This document shows, one piece after another, positions 40,438 to 51,654 of a stretch of DNA of 64,000 nt (position 1 is its first letter; each line of letters starts with the position of its first letter). The position numbers and the translations under genes are program-made. The DNA is from Closterium sp. NIES-65 (Eukaryota; Streptophyta; Zygnematophyceae; Desmidiales; Closteriaceae). The stretch lies in the NCBI GenBank assembly GCA_948144175.1, contig CANXME010002099.1:1-64000 (forward strand), in the 5' to 3' direction. Under the pieces are notes generated by a model, which was not told the origin of the DNA, ran no database searches, and was given only the letters and a program-made list of their open reading frames with translations.

Positions 40438-41010
40438 TGTTGAGAACTTCTCTCGACAAAGGAAGAGTTGGAGAAGATGGTTGAGTTGGTTGGGTTGAAA
40501 CTTGGTTTGGGTTTGCCAAGCCTCAACTTTGGAGGTTAGGAACATTTCCAACTCAACTAAGAGAATGTTGAAGGTTGGAATCCCAACCAATCAGAAACTG
40601 CCAAACAAGTGTTTCAATCTACTCTATCCTAAACACAACCATTGAATGGTTCTAAGTTGGGTTTTCCAACCCAACACAATTGCCACATAGGCTCCAAGCC
40701 TAGGAACCATCCCACCATGGAAACCATGGTTGGGATAGTTCCCCAAGGGGTGTATTGAGGGGGTTTGAGCTAAGCAAGCTAATTTCTCAACCTCCCACTC
40801 CAACTAAACAATTGGAAATGGGATTGTTTTGCCTAAGTCCTTGAGAGCTCTCTCACAAGCCTTCCTACACAATTCTCTCAAGCCTTTTCAACAACTCCTT
40901 CAAGAAGATTGACACCTCCAAGGCTATTGGGAGCTAGTTAGAGCTTCAACTTGTATTGAGATTTATTATAAAAGCATTGTAACTCCATTATAATAGCCTT
41001 GGGTGTTACA
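40438..41010 (+). repeat. Candidate 5' LTR of an unnamed LTR element
   Basis: Ends GGTGTTACA directly before a primer site TTGGTATCTAGAGC at 41011. The start TGTTGAGAACTTC at 40438 is a guess from the TG rule. AT-rich, with a CATTATAAT-like promoter region near 40965-40995. No 3' LTR in the window. Confidence 0.55.
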
Positions 41011-41024
41011 TTGGTATCTAGAGC
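41011..41024 (+). promoter_or_regulatory. Primer-binding site of the unnamed LTR element
   Basis: TTGGTATCTAGAGC right after the TTACA end of the LTR; 11 of 12 positions fit TGGTATCAGAGC allowing one exchange. Followed by a run of 20 or more T at 41068-41086. Confidence 0.65.
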
Positions 41025-41535
41025 AAGGTTCTTCCTTGGCCTTGTGTGGCCATTTGCTACTTGGATTTTTTTTTTTTTTTTTTTTTGAGGATCCTAGCTT
41101 GTGGATCTAGGATTTCATCCAAGGAGCTATCAAGATCTTGAAGATATTGAAGAAATTTCAAGATCTACGAAACCATCTTCAAGATCTACATCTTCAACTT
41201 CAATTTCTTCAAACCACCATTGGAGCTACAAGATCTACAAAAAGCTCCCCTTCTTCATCAACATTGTGAAGAAATTTGAAGAGATTCATTTTTCTTACCC
41301 ACCTTTGGTGGAAGACTCAAATCTACCTGTAGTAGAAGAGTGTATTTTCAGATCTACAAGGACTTGTTGAGGATTACTCTTTTGAGTATATCTTGCTCTA
41401 TCATTGAGGTGATAGAGAGATTTAGCAAACAAGTCAATCTTAAGAGATTCTGTATTGGATTATTCTATAAGGATACTCAGATTTCTTAAAGATTATTATA
41501 AGATTTGTTGAGATCTCCTCTCCTTAACCTGTTTC

Positions 41536-42150
41536 ATGGCTTCTGGTCAAGAGATGGATGCTACTAAGGAGGTGCCCGTTGCTGGCAATGAGGGAGATAA
41601 TGCTGCTGCTGCTGCTGACATAGATCTCAACCTTAAGGACTTTGTGGTTGACATGGAGATTAATGTGAAGCTGACCTTGAGGCTTATGCTGAAAATGAGG
41701 ATGAGGCTGGCTCTGATGAGGGTGTTTCCAATAAGACTGAGAACATTGCTGTCAAGCTCCAGACTCAACCCACGGGGCAGAATATTCTCGTTGGAATGCA
41801 ACAGTGCCGCATCCAGAACTCGGAGGCTGATTCTTTTAAGCTTCAGGCCTTGATTGAGCAGCTGACCAGGGAGGTGCAGTCGATCACTAAGGAGAACGAC
41901 ACCTCCAGCTTCATTCAGGACCTGCAGACTACTCTCCAGTTCGTGCAGGATCAGCTCAAGAAGCAAGAGAAACACATCTCTGTGCTTTAGGCCCAGTACA
42001 GGGAGATCCGGCGTGGAAACCTCTACCAGCCTGCTCCTGCAGCAGAGCGAGTTGCCAACGCCGCTAACAGCCGGGCTGCACCTGCTGTTGCTCCTTCTGC
42101 TGTTCCCCCTCCTACTGGAGCACAGCCGATAACTAGGAAAGTGATAACTG
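41536..42150 (+). pseudogene. Gag-like N-terminus of the unnamed LTR element
   Basis: Starts MASGQEMDATKEVPVAGNEG; the frame is lost near 41665 and then reads DEAGSDEGVSNKTENIAV and QQCRIQNSEADSFKLQALIE. A Gln-rich coiled-coil-like segment follows (LQTTLQFVQDQLKKQEKHIS). An in-frame TAG (41988-41990) follows HISVL, and AQYREIRRGNLYQPAP continues after it. The end is cut by Copia-3 near 42150. I cannot assign a family beyond an LTR-element Gag. Confidence 0.5.
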
Positions 42151-42154
42151 GGAC

Positions 42155-43176
42155 CGGGGGAGACTAGAAACAAGGACACGGGAGGCCATGCCTCGGAGAC
42201 GAGGCAGGGAGGGGTGACCAAGGCGGTGGTGCCAAAGGAGAGTCTGGTGGGATAGGAGACGACACGAGCAGGGAGCAGACTCAGGACCAGACCTGGACGT
42301 TGCAGCAAACACCTGACTCGACACAGCTATCTGACCAGACTCAGCAACCGGAGGAGATTCAGTAGTCAGTGTGTACAGGCTCGACCCCGGTCGACGGGTA
42401 AACGTGGCCAAGTGTCGGCCCGTCCGAGCACACGTACAGTGGGTCACCCGCTGACTCGCAGGAGTGAACTGGTCAACCCCCCTATCCTGTAGATCAGCAC
42501 CACTCACCAAGTTCGTAGAGAACGAGGGGAGGTAGAGACCTGACAGGGTGCCAGAGGGGGCTGCCGGACACGGTAAGACAGTGGAGAAGCTAGCAAGGAC
42601 AGGACCCCCAGAGGGGTCCGCCAGGGAGACCGCAACCGGCCGACTAAGCGGCGTAAGCGTGGTGCGGTCTCGAAAGAAGGAGCGGGAAGCACCCGAGTCA
42701 AGGGTGAAGGTGTGTAAGGCCTGAGCCGACATGGTACCTGAGAGAGCACACTCACCAGCACCAGGGGCAGCAGACGCACTAGCACCTAGATAAGCAGCCT
42801 CACCTGCACCTAGAGCAGCAGCCTCAATGCCCGGGTCAGGCGGAACACACAGGTAACAGTCACCCTCATCACTAGTAGACACAGCATACATGGCAGCAAG
42901 AATAGCATCATAGTCAAGATCAAAGATAGCAACCCCCGCCCTAGACAGCTCTCCCCGGCGAGGGATCTCAGTGGCGTCAGGGAACTGGAGACGCCAAGCG
43001 TCTGTCAGGCGGCCGAAGCAGCGCTGGGTGGAGTGCGAGCCCCCGCACTGCTCACCAGCGCGGTCGCCGGTACGGAGGATGTAGGTACAAGGACCAGTAC
43101 CCCCACCTTGCTGACGCCCAGCGTACCACTCACGAAGCTGCTGGGGGGACGGGGTCTCACGAGTGCGCTGCTGCTG
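42155..43176 (-). pseudogene. Copia-3 Pol start: zinc-knuckle-like, protease, integrase head
   Basis: Same frame as the second gag piece, after TAG (43177-43179). The protease motif LDSGASRSFFRDR lies near 42690. It continues through the spacer (PSGTLSGLYLPSFSTNLVSG) to the first histidines of the integrase zinc head, then is cut off. From 42891 it is open to 42155. Confidence 0.85.
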
Positions 43177-44218
43177 CTAGCGCTGACCACCACCTAAGCT
43201 GCCCCACTGCGCAGAGCCACCCCGACTAGCTCCACCTCCTCCGCCGCCACCTCCGCCACCTCCGCCACCGCCTCCTCCTCCGCTCCCACTGCCACCGCCG
43301 CCGCCGCCTCCGCCGCCACCGCCGCCACCGAAGCCCCCACCCCCGCCACCACTCCCACCACCACCCCCACTCCCTCTGCCTCCTCTACCTCCACCTCCAC
43401 CGCCCCCGCCAGCCCCTCCTGCGCCCTTGCCCCCCTTGCCCTTGCCGGTGCGGCGTTGCCCGCTAGGGGCAGACGCAGCGCCAACCGACTCGGTGCCAAC
43501 GAAGTCGACGGCAGCAGCAGAGGCAACAGAGGGCAAAAGGGGGGAGGGGGAGCACCCCTCAAAGACAGGGGCACGCGGGTCACCTCTAGAGGCTCCTACA
43601 GCGACTATACTCTTCTCAGCTGCCAGGAGGCGCTCCTCGAGGAGGTCAACGGTGAGTGTGGTGGGGCAAACAGAGAGGAAGTGGTCCCTGACCGAGCGAA
43701 GGGAGTCAGGGAGCCGGGTGACTATGTAGTAGAGGGTGATGTACATGGGAGGGGGGGTTCTTTGCGCAGAACTCAGCAGGAAGCGCAGCGTGGTAGCGGG
43801 TGTCACTAGTGCGAAGGTGCGTAACGAGGTCAGCGACAGTGGGAAAGGCGGCGAGGTCAGGAAACAAGTACGGCAGTATGAGGCGGCTAAGATTAGCAGT
43901 GGCAGGGGAAGAGTAGCGTGCAACTACAGCGTCGTACAAGGTCTTAGCACTCTTGTACTGACTAAAGTGCGCACCCTCAGTGGTCGGTAAGTGGCGACGC
44001 ACAGCAAGATGAGCAGCAGCATCGCGTGTGGCCCATTGTGAGCGGACAGTGCTGTCAGCATCAGCAGGCGAGGCAGGAGAGGCACCAGAGGTGAGATCGA
44101 ACAGGGAGAGTCCGTCCGCCCTATGGCACTGTAGGAAAAGCTGTAGGTCATCTACCCAGACCTCGAAGTCAACAGCACGACCCTCAGCATCAAAGGTAAG
44201 GACACTGGGGGTAGCCAT
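43177..44218 (-). pseudogene. Copia-3 Gag, frameshifted at the C tract
   Basis: Starts MATPSVLTFDAEGRAVDFEV at 44218. The frame runs to AEFCAKNP and is lost at an 11-base C-rich tract (CCCCCCCTCCC in sense, about 43749-43759), then resumes as MYITLYYIVTRLPDSLR in the next frame to 43177. The poly-Gly region lies at 43200-43440. It ends at TAG followed in frame by QQQRTRETPS-like coding. Confidence 0.87.
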
Positions 44219-44439
44219 GACAGCAGTGGTCTAGTAGGGAGTGCTCTCACCTGTACGGGTGGGCAGGGCTGGGGCGCGCTGGAAGGAACAGGGCGGCAAC
44301 CGCGGTAGCAGCGGCGCGGCAGTGGCTCGGTAGTGGCGGCTTGACGGCGGCCTCGGCGGCTCGGCTGCTCGGCGGCTCGGCGGCTCGGCGGTTTGGCGGC
44401 TCGGCTGCTGGGTGGCTCGGCGGCTCGCGTGCTAGGCAG

Positions 44440-44725
44440 CTCGGCTGCTCGGTAGGGGCGGCGACGGGGCCAGTAGGGGCGGCGACGGGGCCACGTAGGG
44501 GCGGCGACGGGGCCGCTAGGGGCGGCGACGGGGCCGCGTAGGGGTGGCGACGGGGCCGCTAGGGGCGGCGACGGGGCCGGTAGGGGCGGCGACGGGGCCG
44601 CGTAGGGGCGGGGACGGGGCCGGTAGGGGCGGCGGCGGGGCCGCTTGGGGCGGCGACAAGGCCGCGAGGGGCGGCGACGGGGCCGCGAGGGGTGCTGACA
44701 GGGCCGCGTAGGGGCCGCGAGGGGC
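44440..44725 (-). repeat. Copia-3 leader minisatellite
   Basis: Units of GGGGCGGCGACGGGGCCG with TAGG or CGTAGG spacers on the plus strand. Same position and composition as the leaders of Copia-1 and Copia-2 but a different unit. Confidence 0.9.
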
Positions 44726-44843
44726 CTAGAAGGGCGGCACACAAGGCGCCCCTCGGGCAGGAGCGACTGGCGCTCCGGTCAGAAAACAATTTTCAGTGGT
44801 GGGCCCAAGGAAGCGTTCCCACTAGGGAACCTGCTCTATACCA

Positions 44844-44960
44844 TGTGAAGAAATGAGGAATGAATGAGCTAGGAAGCAGGTGGGTACAAGTAGGAAAACC
44901 TAAAAGTGTTGTACCCCATATTGTCTACCCCACTACAGCCTACAAAGACTATAGCATATG
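44844..44960 (-). repeat. Copia-3 5' LTR, end-truncated
   Basis: In sense it ends CATTTCTTCACA followed by primer site TGGTATAGAGCAGG. The middle GTAGTGGGGTAGACAATATG matches the other copia LTRs. The TGTCAGAACAT start is absent. Confidence 0.8.
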
Positions 44961-45320
44961 AGTTTGACTCCTTTCGCGGCGCAATTCACGCCGGGCCACG
45001 TGCACGCGTTCGGATGCTTCACCGGGATAGGTAGCAGCGCGGCCGTGAATATTGCCCTGAGAGCCGCTGTGTCAGCCGTCAAAGCCTGCGGCGTGGCTGC
45101 GGAGGATGCGCGCAACCCTGAACTCGCTGTCCGGCTGTACCCGCCTCTACGTCCCCCCGCGGATGCTCTCTCCGCCCGCCGCGCAGCGAGAAATTGCCTC
45201 ACGCGAGGTAAAACTATCCGCGCGAAGGATCTGCGGCGAGCAGGAGGCTGCTTCGATACGATCTGCCTCGATATGGGCCGGAAAGCTATCGTCGGTGAGC
45301 AGTAGAGGAGCAGCAGGAGG
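44961..45320 (-). pseudogene. LRR receptor-like gene copy 3, second part (cap region)
   Basis: In sense, it begins in the signal segment (LLLLLYCSPTIAF), then RPISRQIVSKQPPARRRSFA, a serine/alanine region, and the LRR N-terminal cap (ALRAIFTAALLPIPVKHPNA, CTWPGVNCAAKGVKLI). There it is cut by Copia-3. The start codon and first 30 codons lie at 61995-62085: the 5' break of this piece and the 3' break of that one meet at the same point of the gene, with GGAGG on both sides of the intervening 16.7-kb transposon. Confidence 0.8.
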
Positions 45321-45715
45321 ACTTCACAAAAATATTGCGGACGCTCGAACGGCAAAACCAAAGGACTGCCAGGGTATGCTAGGGGGTGGCATGTCAGAAG
45401 TAACCTAAATGACTCTCTGGACATTGCGCTGGTTTGTGCAGCCCTCTCAGACGCATACCAGGAATCACATCCGGTGCCGGTTACGCTATGTCCGTCCAAT
45501 AATGGTAGCAAGTGCAATCACCCACTTTGTAGCCAACTCAAAACAGCGCTGTTGCGAAAATAGGAAACATTTATGGTACGTATAGAAGTACAAGGGCATT
45601 ATGGATGCGCATAAGGATGTGCAGGCGCACACTCGCTTTTCCACCAAGCAAGCAATGGTTTATAGGTTCCGCGAGGCTTGCTGAAGGGTTTGCCATGAAC
45701 GCAGCACGGTAACCA

Positions 45716-48700
45716 TCAGAAGGGCAGGCACACACGCTGCCGCCACATGTGAAGCTGCGTTACCACTGTGAGCCCCTGCTCACCATCCTAGTCCCGTTCC
45801 TCGTTGATAAGGTATGCCCACTTGTTGAGGTACCAGAGGTCACGCTCATTGAACGACGGCACGCAGTGGACTGTGCGGCGGAGCTAGGAAATGGGGACGA
45901 CAGCGAGCCCGCGATAGTACCCGGGTGGGCCGAGCATCTGGCAGCCTGTGCACTCATCGAGGCCCTGGGGGGTCAGCCTATGCAGCACGGCCACCTCTAC
46001 AGGCTCATGCCTGCTGTCGTCGAGCGGACGCTCTGCATCCAGCAGCATGAGCAGCCGCCCGTACTGGGTCTGCCCATGGGCCGAGCCGTACTCCACGCAG
46101 GAGAAAGCCGTGCGCCCGTGCAGCGATGCTGCAGCCCGGACATAATGGGGCTTGATGTGCCCGTGGTCGGTTGGCTGCGCCGGCAGCGCCACTGCCGTGT
46201 GCGCCTGTAGCGCACAGGGTGGTATAGGGTCAGACTGGAGGCTTGACAATCACGTGGTCTATGTGCGGCAGGGATAGCACAGAGAGTGTGAGACTTGCAC
46301 ACGTGGGTGTAGGGATTCGCCTCGCCGTCATAATGCGGATCCAGCCATGTACATACACGACAAGCTTAGACTATACCAGCTGTCGACTACATGTGACACA
46401 CTTACCCAGGCGGGGAAGGGGCGCAGGCCAGCGTGGCGCATCACAGTGTCGTAGTACATCAGGAGCCCCCCCACGGCCTTGTTGATCTCCTCAAAGGTCG
46501 GGCCGCGCAGTCAGGGACTTGCGCGATGCCGTCAGCTGGGGGGTGCCCGCCGCAATGGCCTAGAGGAGGATGCATCGGTGCAATGGTGTAAAGGTGCAAA
46601 TTAGCCGAATGTCATAAGACACAAGCGTCGCATATGAAATTCACCTATCAGCAAACAGCCCTACCCGAGTCAATGCCGTCTGGTTGCGGCTGCGGGCTGG
46701 AAGGGCCGTTGTCAGCTGCGCCAGTGCTGCGGCGCGCACGTTGTGCACCGCGATCGCCTGCAGAGGCTGGCGTCGGTTGGAGGTCCTGTAGGGCAGCTTG
46801 CACGTGCGGATGTGTGCGTTCTCGTACACAGCCGCCGAGTACTGGCTCGGTAACCCGGCGCGCCTTACAAACTCGGGCACGTGGGTGAGGAGATGGACCT
46901 TGATTAGGTTCCACCCATCTCCCTCACGTGGGAAGACGGACTCCACAGTCTGTATCATCCTGCGTACACCGACCAATATGCCATTAGCTAGCTTCGGTAG
47001 GAAGAGACAACTGCCTCACTCCTCCCCACATGGCGGTATACCTCTTTGTGGCCTGCTCGAAGTCTCCAAGGGATACGTCAAAGTGACTTGGAGCGCGCAC
47101 GCCAGACTCGTGCCACTCGAGCACAGTCACGAGCGCCAACCTATTGACGACCTCACCCTCCCCATTGAGCGCGAACGGTGCGAGGTGCGACACGGCAGGG
47201 CGGGTGGTCAGCCTTGCTCACGGTATTAGAATACACTGCGTCGGCATTCGCCGGGAAAGCCGTCCGTACAAAACAGCGTAACGCACCATCATGGCAGAGG
47301 CATGCTCGCTGGCGGTGAAGTTTGCGCCACTGGCCCAGTAGCTGCCAGACCCGGGAGGGCGAAGTCCTGCCAGGCGTGCGTCGGGATACATGGTCTGCAT
47401 GCGCCTACAACGGAGTGACGGAGAAAAAAAGAGGTACGTTCAGATATAAGACCACACTATTGAGGTGCGACTAGGTTGCTCAAATGCCATCTTTACCTAC
47501 TCGTCCTTCCATCTTGCCATAATGCCGGACCCTCGCAGGACTCTCCGTATGTAGAGCCAGAAGCCGATGTAGATGGCGTGCCGAATGTCTGGCATTTGCG
47601 CCAGGTACGTGTTGCCCCACAGGGTACGGCTGAAGTTGAAATCCCACAAAAAACACTGCCATTGGGGAGTACGGTCAGGGATGGGCCATATAGGGGAATC
47701 TGCAACGAACCGCGGGGACCAAAGCCCTCACACATACGAGCCAACAAATAATGCAGCGACCGTGCGGTATAGTTACCGGGATTGGAATGGTCGAGTACGC
47801 CTTCGCCTCTGTCGGGTCGCCCACCAGCTGCTCCTGCTGCTGATCCGTGCGGTGGTCGGCTGGCTCCCGCTCCATGTCCCGGAGCTGACCTCGCCCCACG
47901 TAGCAGATAGAGCAAGGCATCGCCGAGGCCAGCTGCTGCGTGCACGAGACCTTGCAAGTCTCGGGGTAGTCAGCAACGTATGAGAACAGCAGAGGCACAA
48001 AGAAGCGGTCCACCTCGTTCGGATCCTTGGCTGCTATTCCCCTGCCAATCCAAGGACACGACGGACGGAGGCGCGCACAGGTTAGCCACCGTGCCATTAC
48101 GTAACACCTGACGAGTTGGCAGCCAAGGCCATGGGCATACAGAATGGCCGATGTCAGTAAAGAAGACGCGCCTATACTTACGTGTGACTGGCGACGATAA
48201 GATTGGCCAGCACGATCTTCATCGCCGCCTGAAATAGCTCCACTTTCTGGGCCGGGGAGGTGTTGTCCGGTGCGAAAGGGAGCATCGCCAGCAGAATCTT
48301 CCCGCAGTCAAGCCATCGACGCCGCAGCGGGATATTAGCGATGGAGATATACACCGCCCACACTCGGGTGCGCTCATTTCCGCTTAGAATAGTCGCGTCG
48401 CTTGAGAGAATGAGCGGAAGCACCACCGCCCTAGGTCCATACTCCGCCTGTGCTGCCGTATGCGCATATTCCCAGAACGTGCCGGTTTCTGGCGTCGTGT
48501 ACACACGACCAGCAGCCGTGTTTACTTGGCGTGGCTCGAGCACGAACCCTTTGGCGTTCTCTGGATTCCCAATAAGCTCGATAACGGCGTGCATGCAATG
48601 ACGAGCCACGAGTCGTATGGTATTGTGTTACCGCTGATTTTGGGTGAGCCTCATTACGGACATATGGACGCAGAGTGAACGTGCGACTTGCTCACCTTCG

Positions 48701-49932
48701 TCCCGCTAGTGCGCACCACCTTGAACGTGCCATCCCATCCAGGAATGGTGAACGAGGTCGTCTCGTAATTGCGGCTAGACATCAGCAGGTTCATGCCGAA
48801 CCGAATCACGGCGTACAACGTTCGCCAACGTTGGATACGCGCCAGCTCAAGACGCTCGTCGCGCAGAAGGTTCAGGAGCCACACCGTACTCTCGTTCAAG
48901 AGACCCGCACCGTTGTTGCAGCCGACAATGAAGCGGAACACCTCTGTGAGAGGACGTCCCCGTTATAATATTTTCTCACTATTATATTTTTCCGTTATCC
49001 TATTCTCCTTTTTCTCCTCTTTATTTTGGTCTTTATCTCATCTTAATCGGCCTACTATTCTATTTTCTAGAGCCTTCTATTTATTTCTCTTATTTCCTAC
49101 TTTTCCCACCGACATACCTATTATACGGCACCGACAGCGCCGACAGTGGTGTATACGGTGTAATCTGGGCGTAATCCCAAGTGCCAATAGCCTTGCGTGC
49201 TTGTGCGCACTTGTGATTGTAGTATCGGGAAGGGCGTGTTCTCGAAGGTTCGTTTTATCTCGTTTATCCTTGTATTTTCCGAGTATAAATAGGCCTTGTA
49301 TTCAGTTTTAGTGACAAGTTTCGATTGAGAATTCGATCCTGTGACAGCCTCCATGAGCGTGTCGAAGTTGTCCTCTGGTTGAAACGTGCCCTCTGGCGCA
49401 CTCTCTTTGCCATCCAGTAGCGCAGCAGCATGTGCTTCCTCGTCTGACGAAGCACCGTCAGCTTCGTCCGACTCGTCTTCATCGTCGCTTGACACCTGCG
49501 CATGCCCAAAACAACATAACGTCAGAGTAGGGTTTGTGCACTGGTGTAACACCACCGTCTATGGCTCGCGGGGCCTGGACAACTTACCGCATCCTCCTGC
49601 TCTGTGGCCGTTGCAGGTTCGACGGCGCCATGGTCGTCGCCGTCGTTAAGCTCAAGCATGTCATCATCAGACTAAGACGATTGATACTGGTCATCGTCTC
49701 CCTCGCTATCACTCTCGCCACGAGCAGGAGTCTCGCTGATAAAGCGGGAAGCAGCTATGATGCATGCCCCAGCTCTGCGCTTGTGAGAAAATAACCCCGT
49801 CAGCGATCGGAACCGGTTAGAACACCACTCACAGGCGTACAACGACCCCTGCGTAGGCATTGGAAACCCTAGGAAGGGCGCACCATACACGGTAAAGGGG
49901 TTGGCGTTACTGCACTCGCGATACATCGCCAT
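45716..49932 (-). CDS. Plavaka-family transposase, about eleven exons
   Basis: Exons by eye: 49932-49594 (C2H2-like finger CEWCSNRFRSLTGLFSHKRR, acidic stretch, TAG at 49672-49674, donor GTAAGT); 49499-about 49130; 48952-48690 (FTIPGWDGTFKVVRTSGTK); 48615-48183 (AVVLPLILSSDATILSGNE, VYISIANIPLRRR, ILLAMLPFAPD; donor GTAAGT); 48043-47775 (FVPLLFSYVADYPETCKVSC, CSICY); 47713-47493 (LWGNTYLAQMPDIRHAIYIG); 47400-47230 (GSYWASGANFTASEHASAMM); about 47214-46985; 46976-46643 (WNLIKVHLLTHVPEFVRRAG, YENAHIRTCKLPYRTSNRR); 46500-46406; 46210-45716. These blocks follow the Plavaka transposase order known mainly from fungi. The last exon passes TAG at 45884-45886 and 45788-45790 before TGA; HCVPSFNERDLWYLNKWAYL between them still looks like the family's C-terminus. 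Would cut and paste the element. Confidence 0.8.
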
Positions 49933-50005
49933 ATTCGCAAAATGTCAAGGCACCCAAATCGCCCTCTCCAAATGTCATTCGGGCACATTTGGAGCCAGCT
50001 CTGCC
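49933..50005. promoter_or_regulatory. Short divergent start region
   Basis: The transposase start (49932, minus) and the first likely starts of the plus gene (50006, 50039 or 50048) lie back to back. The longest plus frame would start at 49901 and overlap the transposase start, which I think less likely. A shared promoter would have to overlap coding or leader DNA. Confidence 0.35.
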
Positions 50006-51050
50006 ATGTTGGTTGCTCCATTGCCAACAAGCAATGTGATGCAAGCCATGGCTTCCGCGCTTCGTGATAGCACTGAAACCAAGCCACAGGTGTGGCGCTG
50101 CGCCAGAGATGGTAGCCAGCGATACGAGTCAACACGTTACAAAGGTCCTAAAAGGCCACGGGTCCACACGTGTATCACACGCCCCCCCTCTGTTCCTGTC
50201 CTCGTTCGCGACTATCCTGAGATTGTCGCGGCAATGATGCAAGCCGAATTCAACCGCATCGTCGACAATGGTTGTAACCCCACGCCCCGGAAGTTAACCG
50301 AGAGCATACAGCATCTTGTTCCAGCCCGACACGTCAGCGCATCATCCCAAAGAACGGAAGCAACCCAGGCATTGCGGGATGCGTGGGGAGGTGGCACAGG
50401 CTTGTCGTTATCTTTCATCGACAAAGCATGTATTCTCGCGGTGCTGCGCGACCACCGCGACCCCCCCGACGTTCACGTTGTTGCTGATGCTTTTGTGGGC
50501 ACGGTGAAGAACGGGCACCGGAATGTGAACTACAATGCAAGCGGCTTGCACGATCTTGTGGCTAGCAAGCCGCCCATACACGACTATCAAACGTACCTGA
50601 TGCACTTCGCAATGAGCGAGGGGTGGGTGGTAAGTTGAAGCGGCCGGCAAAATCGATTGTTCCCATCCGTGCGTCGCTCACTTCCGGTAACTTTACATGT
50701 GCGCAGTTGGAGAATGGCCTTTTCAACTATTACCGCGTACGGGATGCTCGCTAGGTATATCGCCAGTTCAAGATCGAGCAGCCAAAGCTCTTCGCGTACA
50801 AACAATTCTCGCACGTCGGCGGGGTTGACGGCATGGGAGCCGGCGTGCTGGCGCACGCAATGGGTATGCTTGCCTGGTGGGAGATCCCTGCGGATGGGTG
50901 TCGCTTTTGGTGGGGGAACATGGGTAAGAACATGTGCACTTACCCGTGGGACATCCCTGGTGGTGCAAACGAAGTGCCTTTATATAGGCTCGTATGTCAG
51001 GATTACGACCTTAACAGGCTGGACGATGACCTGCCTGAGTTCAGGCTGTG
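50006..51050 (+). CDS. Unrecognised protein 1 of the composite transposon (two exons)
   Basis: Exon 1 to 50629, donor GTG|GTAAGT. Intron 50630-50706, acceptor TGTGCGCAG. Exon 2 is 50707-51050, TGA stop; the junction keeps phase (EGWV|LENGLFNYYR). The product is about 320 residues. A basic N-terminal part (RYKGPKRPRVH) is followed by DKACILAVLRDHRDPPDVHV, NGHRNVNYNASGLHDLV and then an aromatic-rich second half (GVLAHAMGMLAWWEIPADGC, RFWWGNMGKNMCTYPWDIPG). Exon 2 has an in-frame TAG at 50752-50754 just after YYRVRDAR, with VYRQFKIEQPKLFAYKQF following. I do not recognise the family. As a partner gene of a transposon it could bind element ends or act on DNA or chromatin, but that is a guess. Confidence 0.55.
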
Positions 51051-51654
51051 AGAGGACACGTTGCAATTGATTAGAAATTATATGTCACCGTGCTTTGGTT
51101 TTGTTTACGTTACGCCATGTAATAGCTCCATGCTGGCATAGTGAATTACAAGCCATTCACCAAAGAAAGTAGGCTCGTACACGAGACACAGGGATTTCCG
51201 TGGCAGAGCCTCAGACGTAAACCGTAAGTCATCAGGTGGTTCATACCCGGCGTGGCCTGTAGGCTGGTCCACCGTATGCCGTCGAACCATGAAGGGAGCA
51301 GACAAGGGCGGTGTGCCACGTCACCAGCGGGCATATCTCCCGCGCATTCTCCTATCCGTCGTGGACAGGGCATCTGGACCGCCATCGAAATATCTGGCAC
51401 AACGCCAGCCGCGCTGTCATGGTTGTGCTACGCAACGATGGGGAAGATTGGTTTCTCAAAATCTGGGCGCACTATCACTGGTGCACGCGCAAATCTTTCG
51501 AGATGAACTCGCCAGCACGACTAAAGCTGCAGCAACTAGGGTACCTTATCCGTTATTGACAACGCGTGCCACAGCTCGGCTATTTTACGACCAGCATTGC
51601 GTGGCATTATCAGAACATCTCTAAACACATTAAGCAACCTCCGTGCACCTGACC
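51051..51654. other. Interval between the two cargo genes
   Basis: Begins as 3' flank of protein 1. At 51311-51559 one frame has a protein-like make-up (AFSYPSWTGHLDRHRNIWHN, VVLRNDGEDWFLKIWAHYHW) and may be an exon of either gene, but I see no clear splice partners. Confidence 0.35.

Larger units (their letters stand above)
42155..44960 (-). mobile_element. Copia-3: truncated Ty1/copia element of the Copia-1/2 family
   Basis: Minus strand. A 5' LTR, primer site, leader, gag and the start of pol are present; everything after the integrase zinc head (TLLWHHRLGHPSLPRL) is missing. The left junction with the unnamed Gag is at about 42155. The LTR's first 15-20 bases are missing at its junction with LRR copy 3 (about 44960). 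It has a frame change in gag and the same TAG as Copia-1 at the gag/pol border. Confidence 0.88.

Noticed and set aside
48960-49120. AT-rich stretch as a promoter or origin
   Set aside because: It lies between two transposase exons and starts with GTATGT and ends with CTCACAG in sense, so an intron is simpler.
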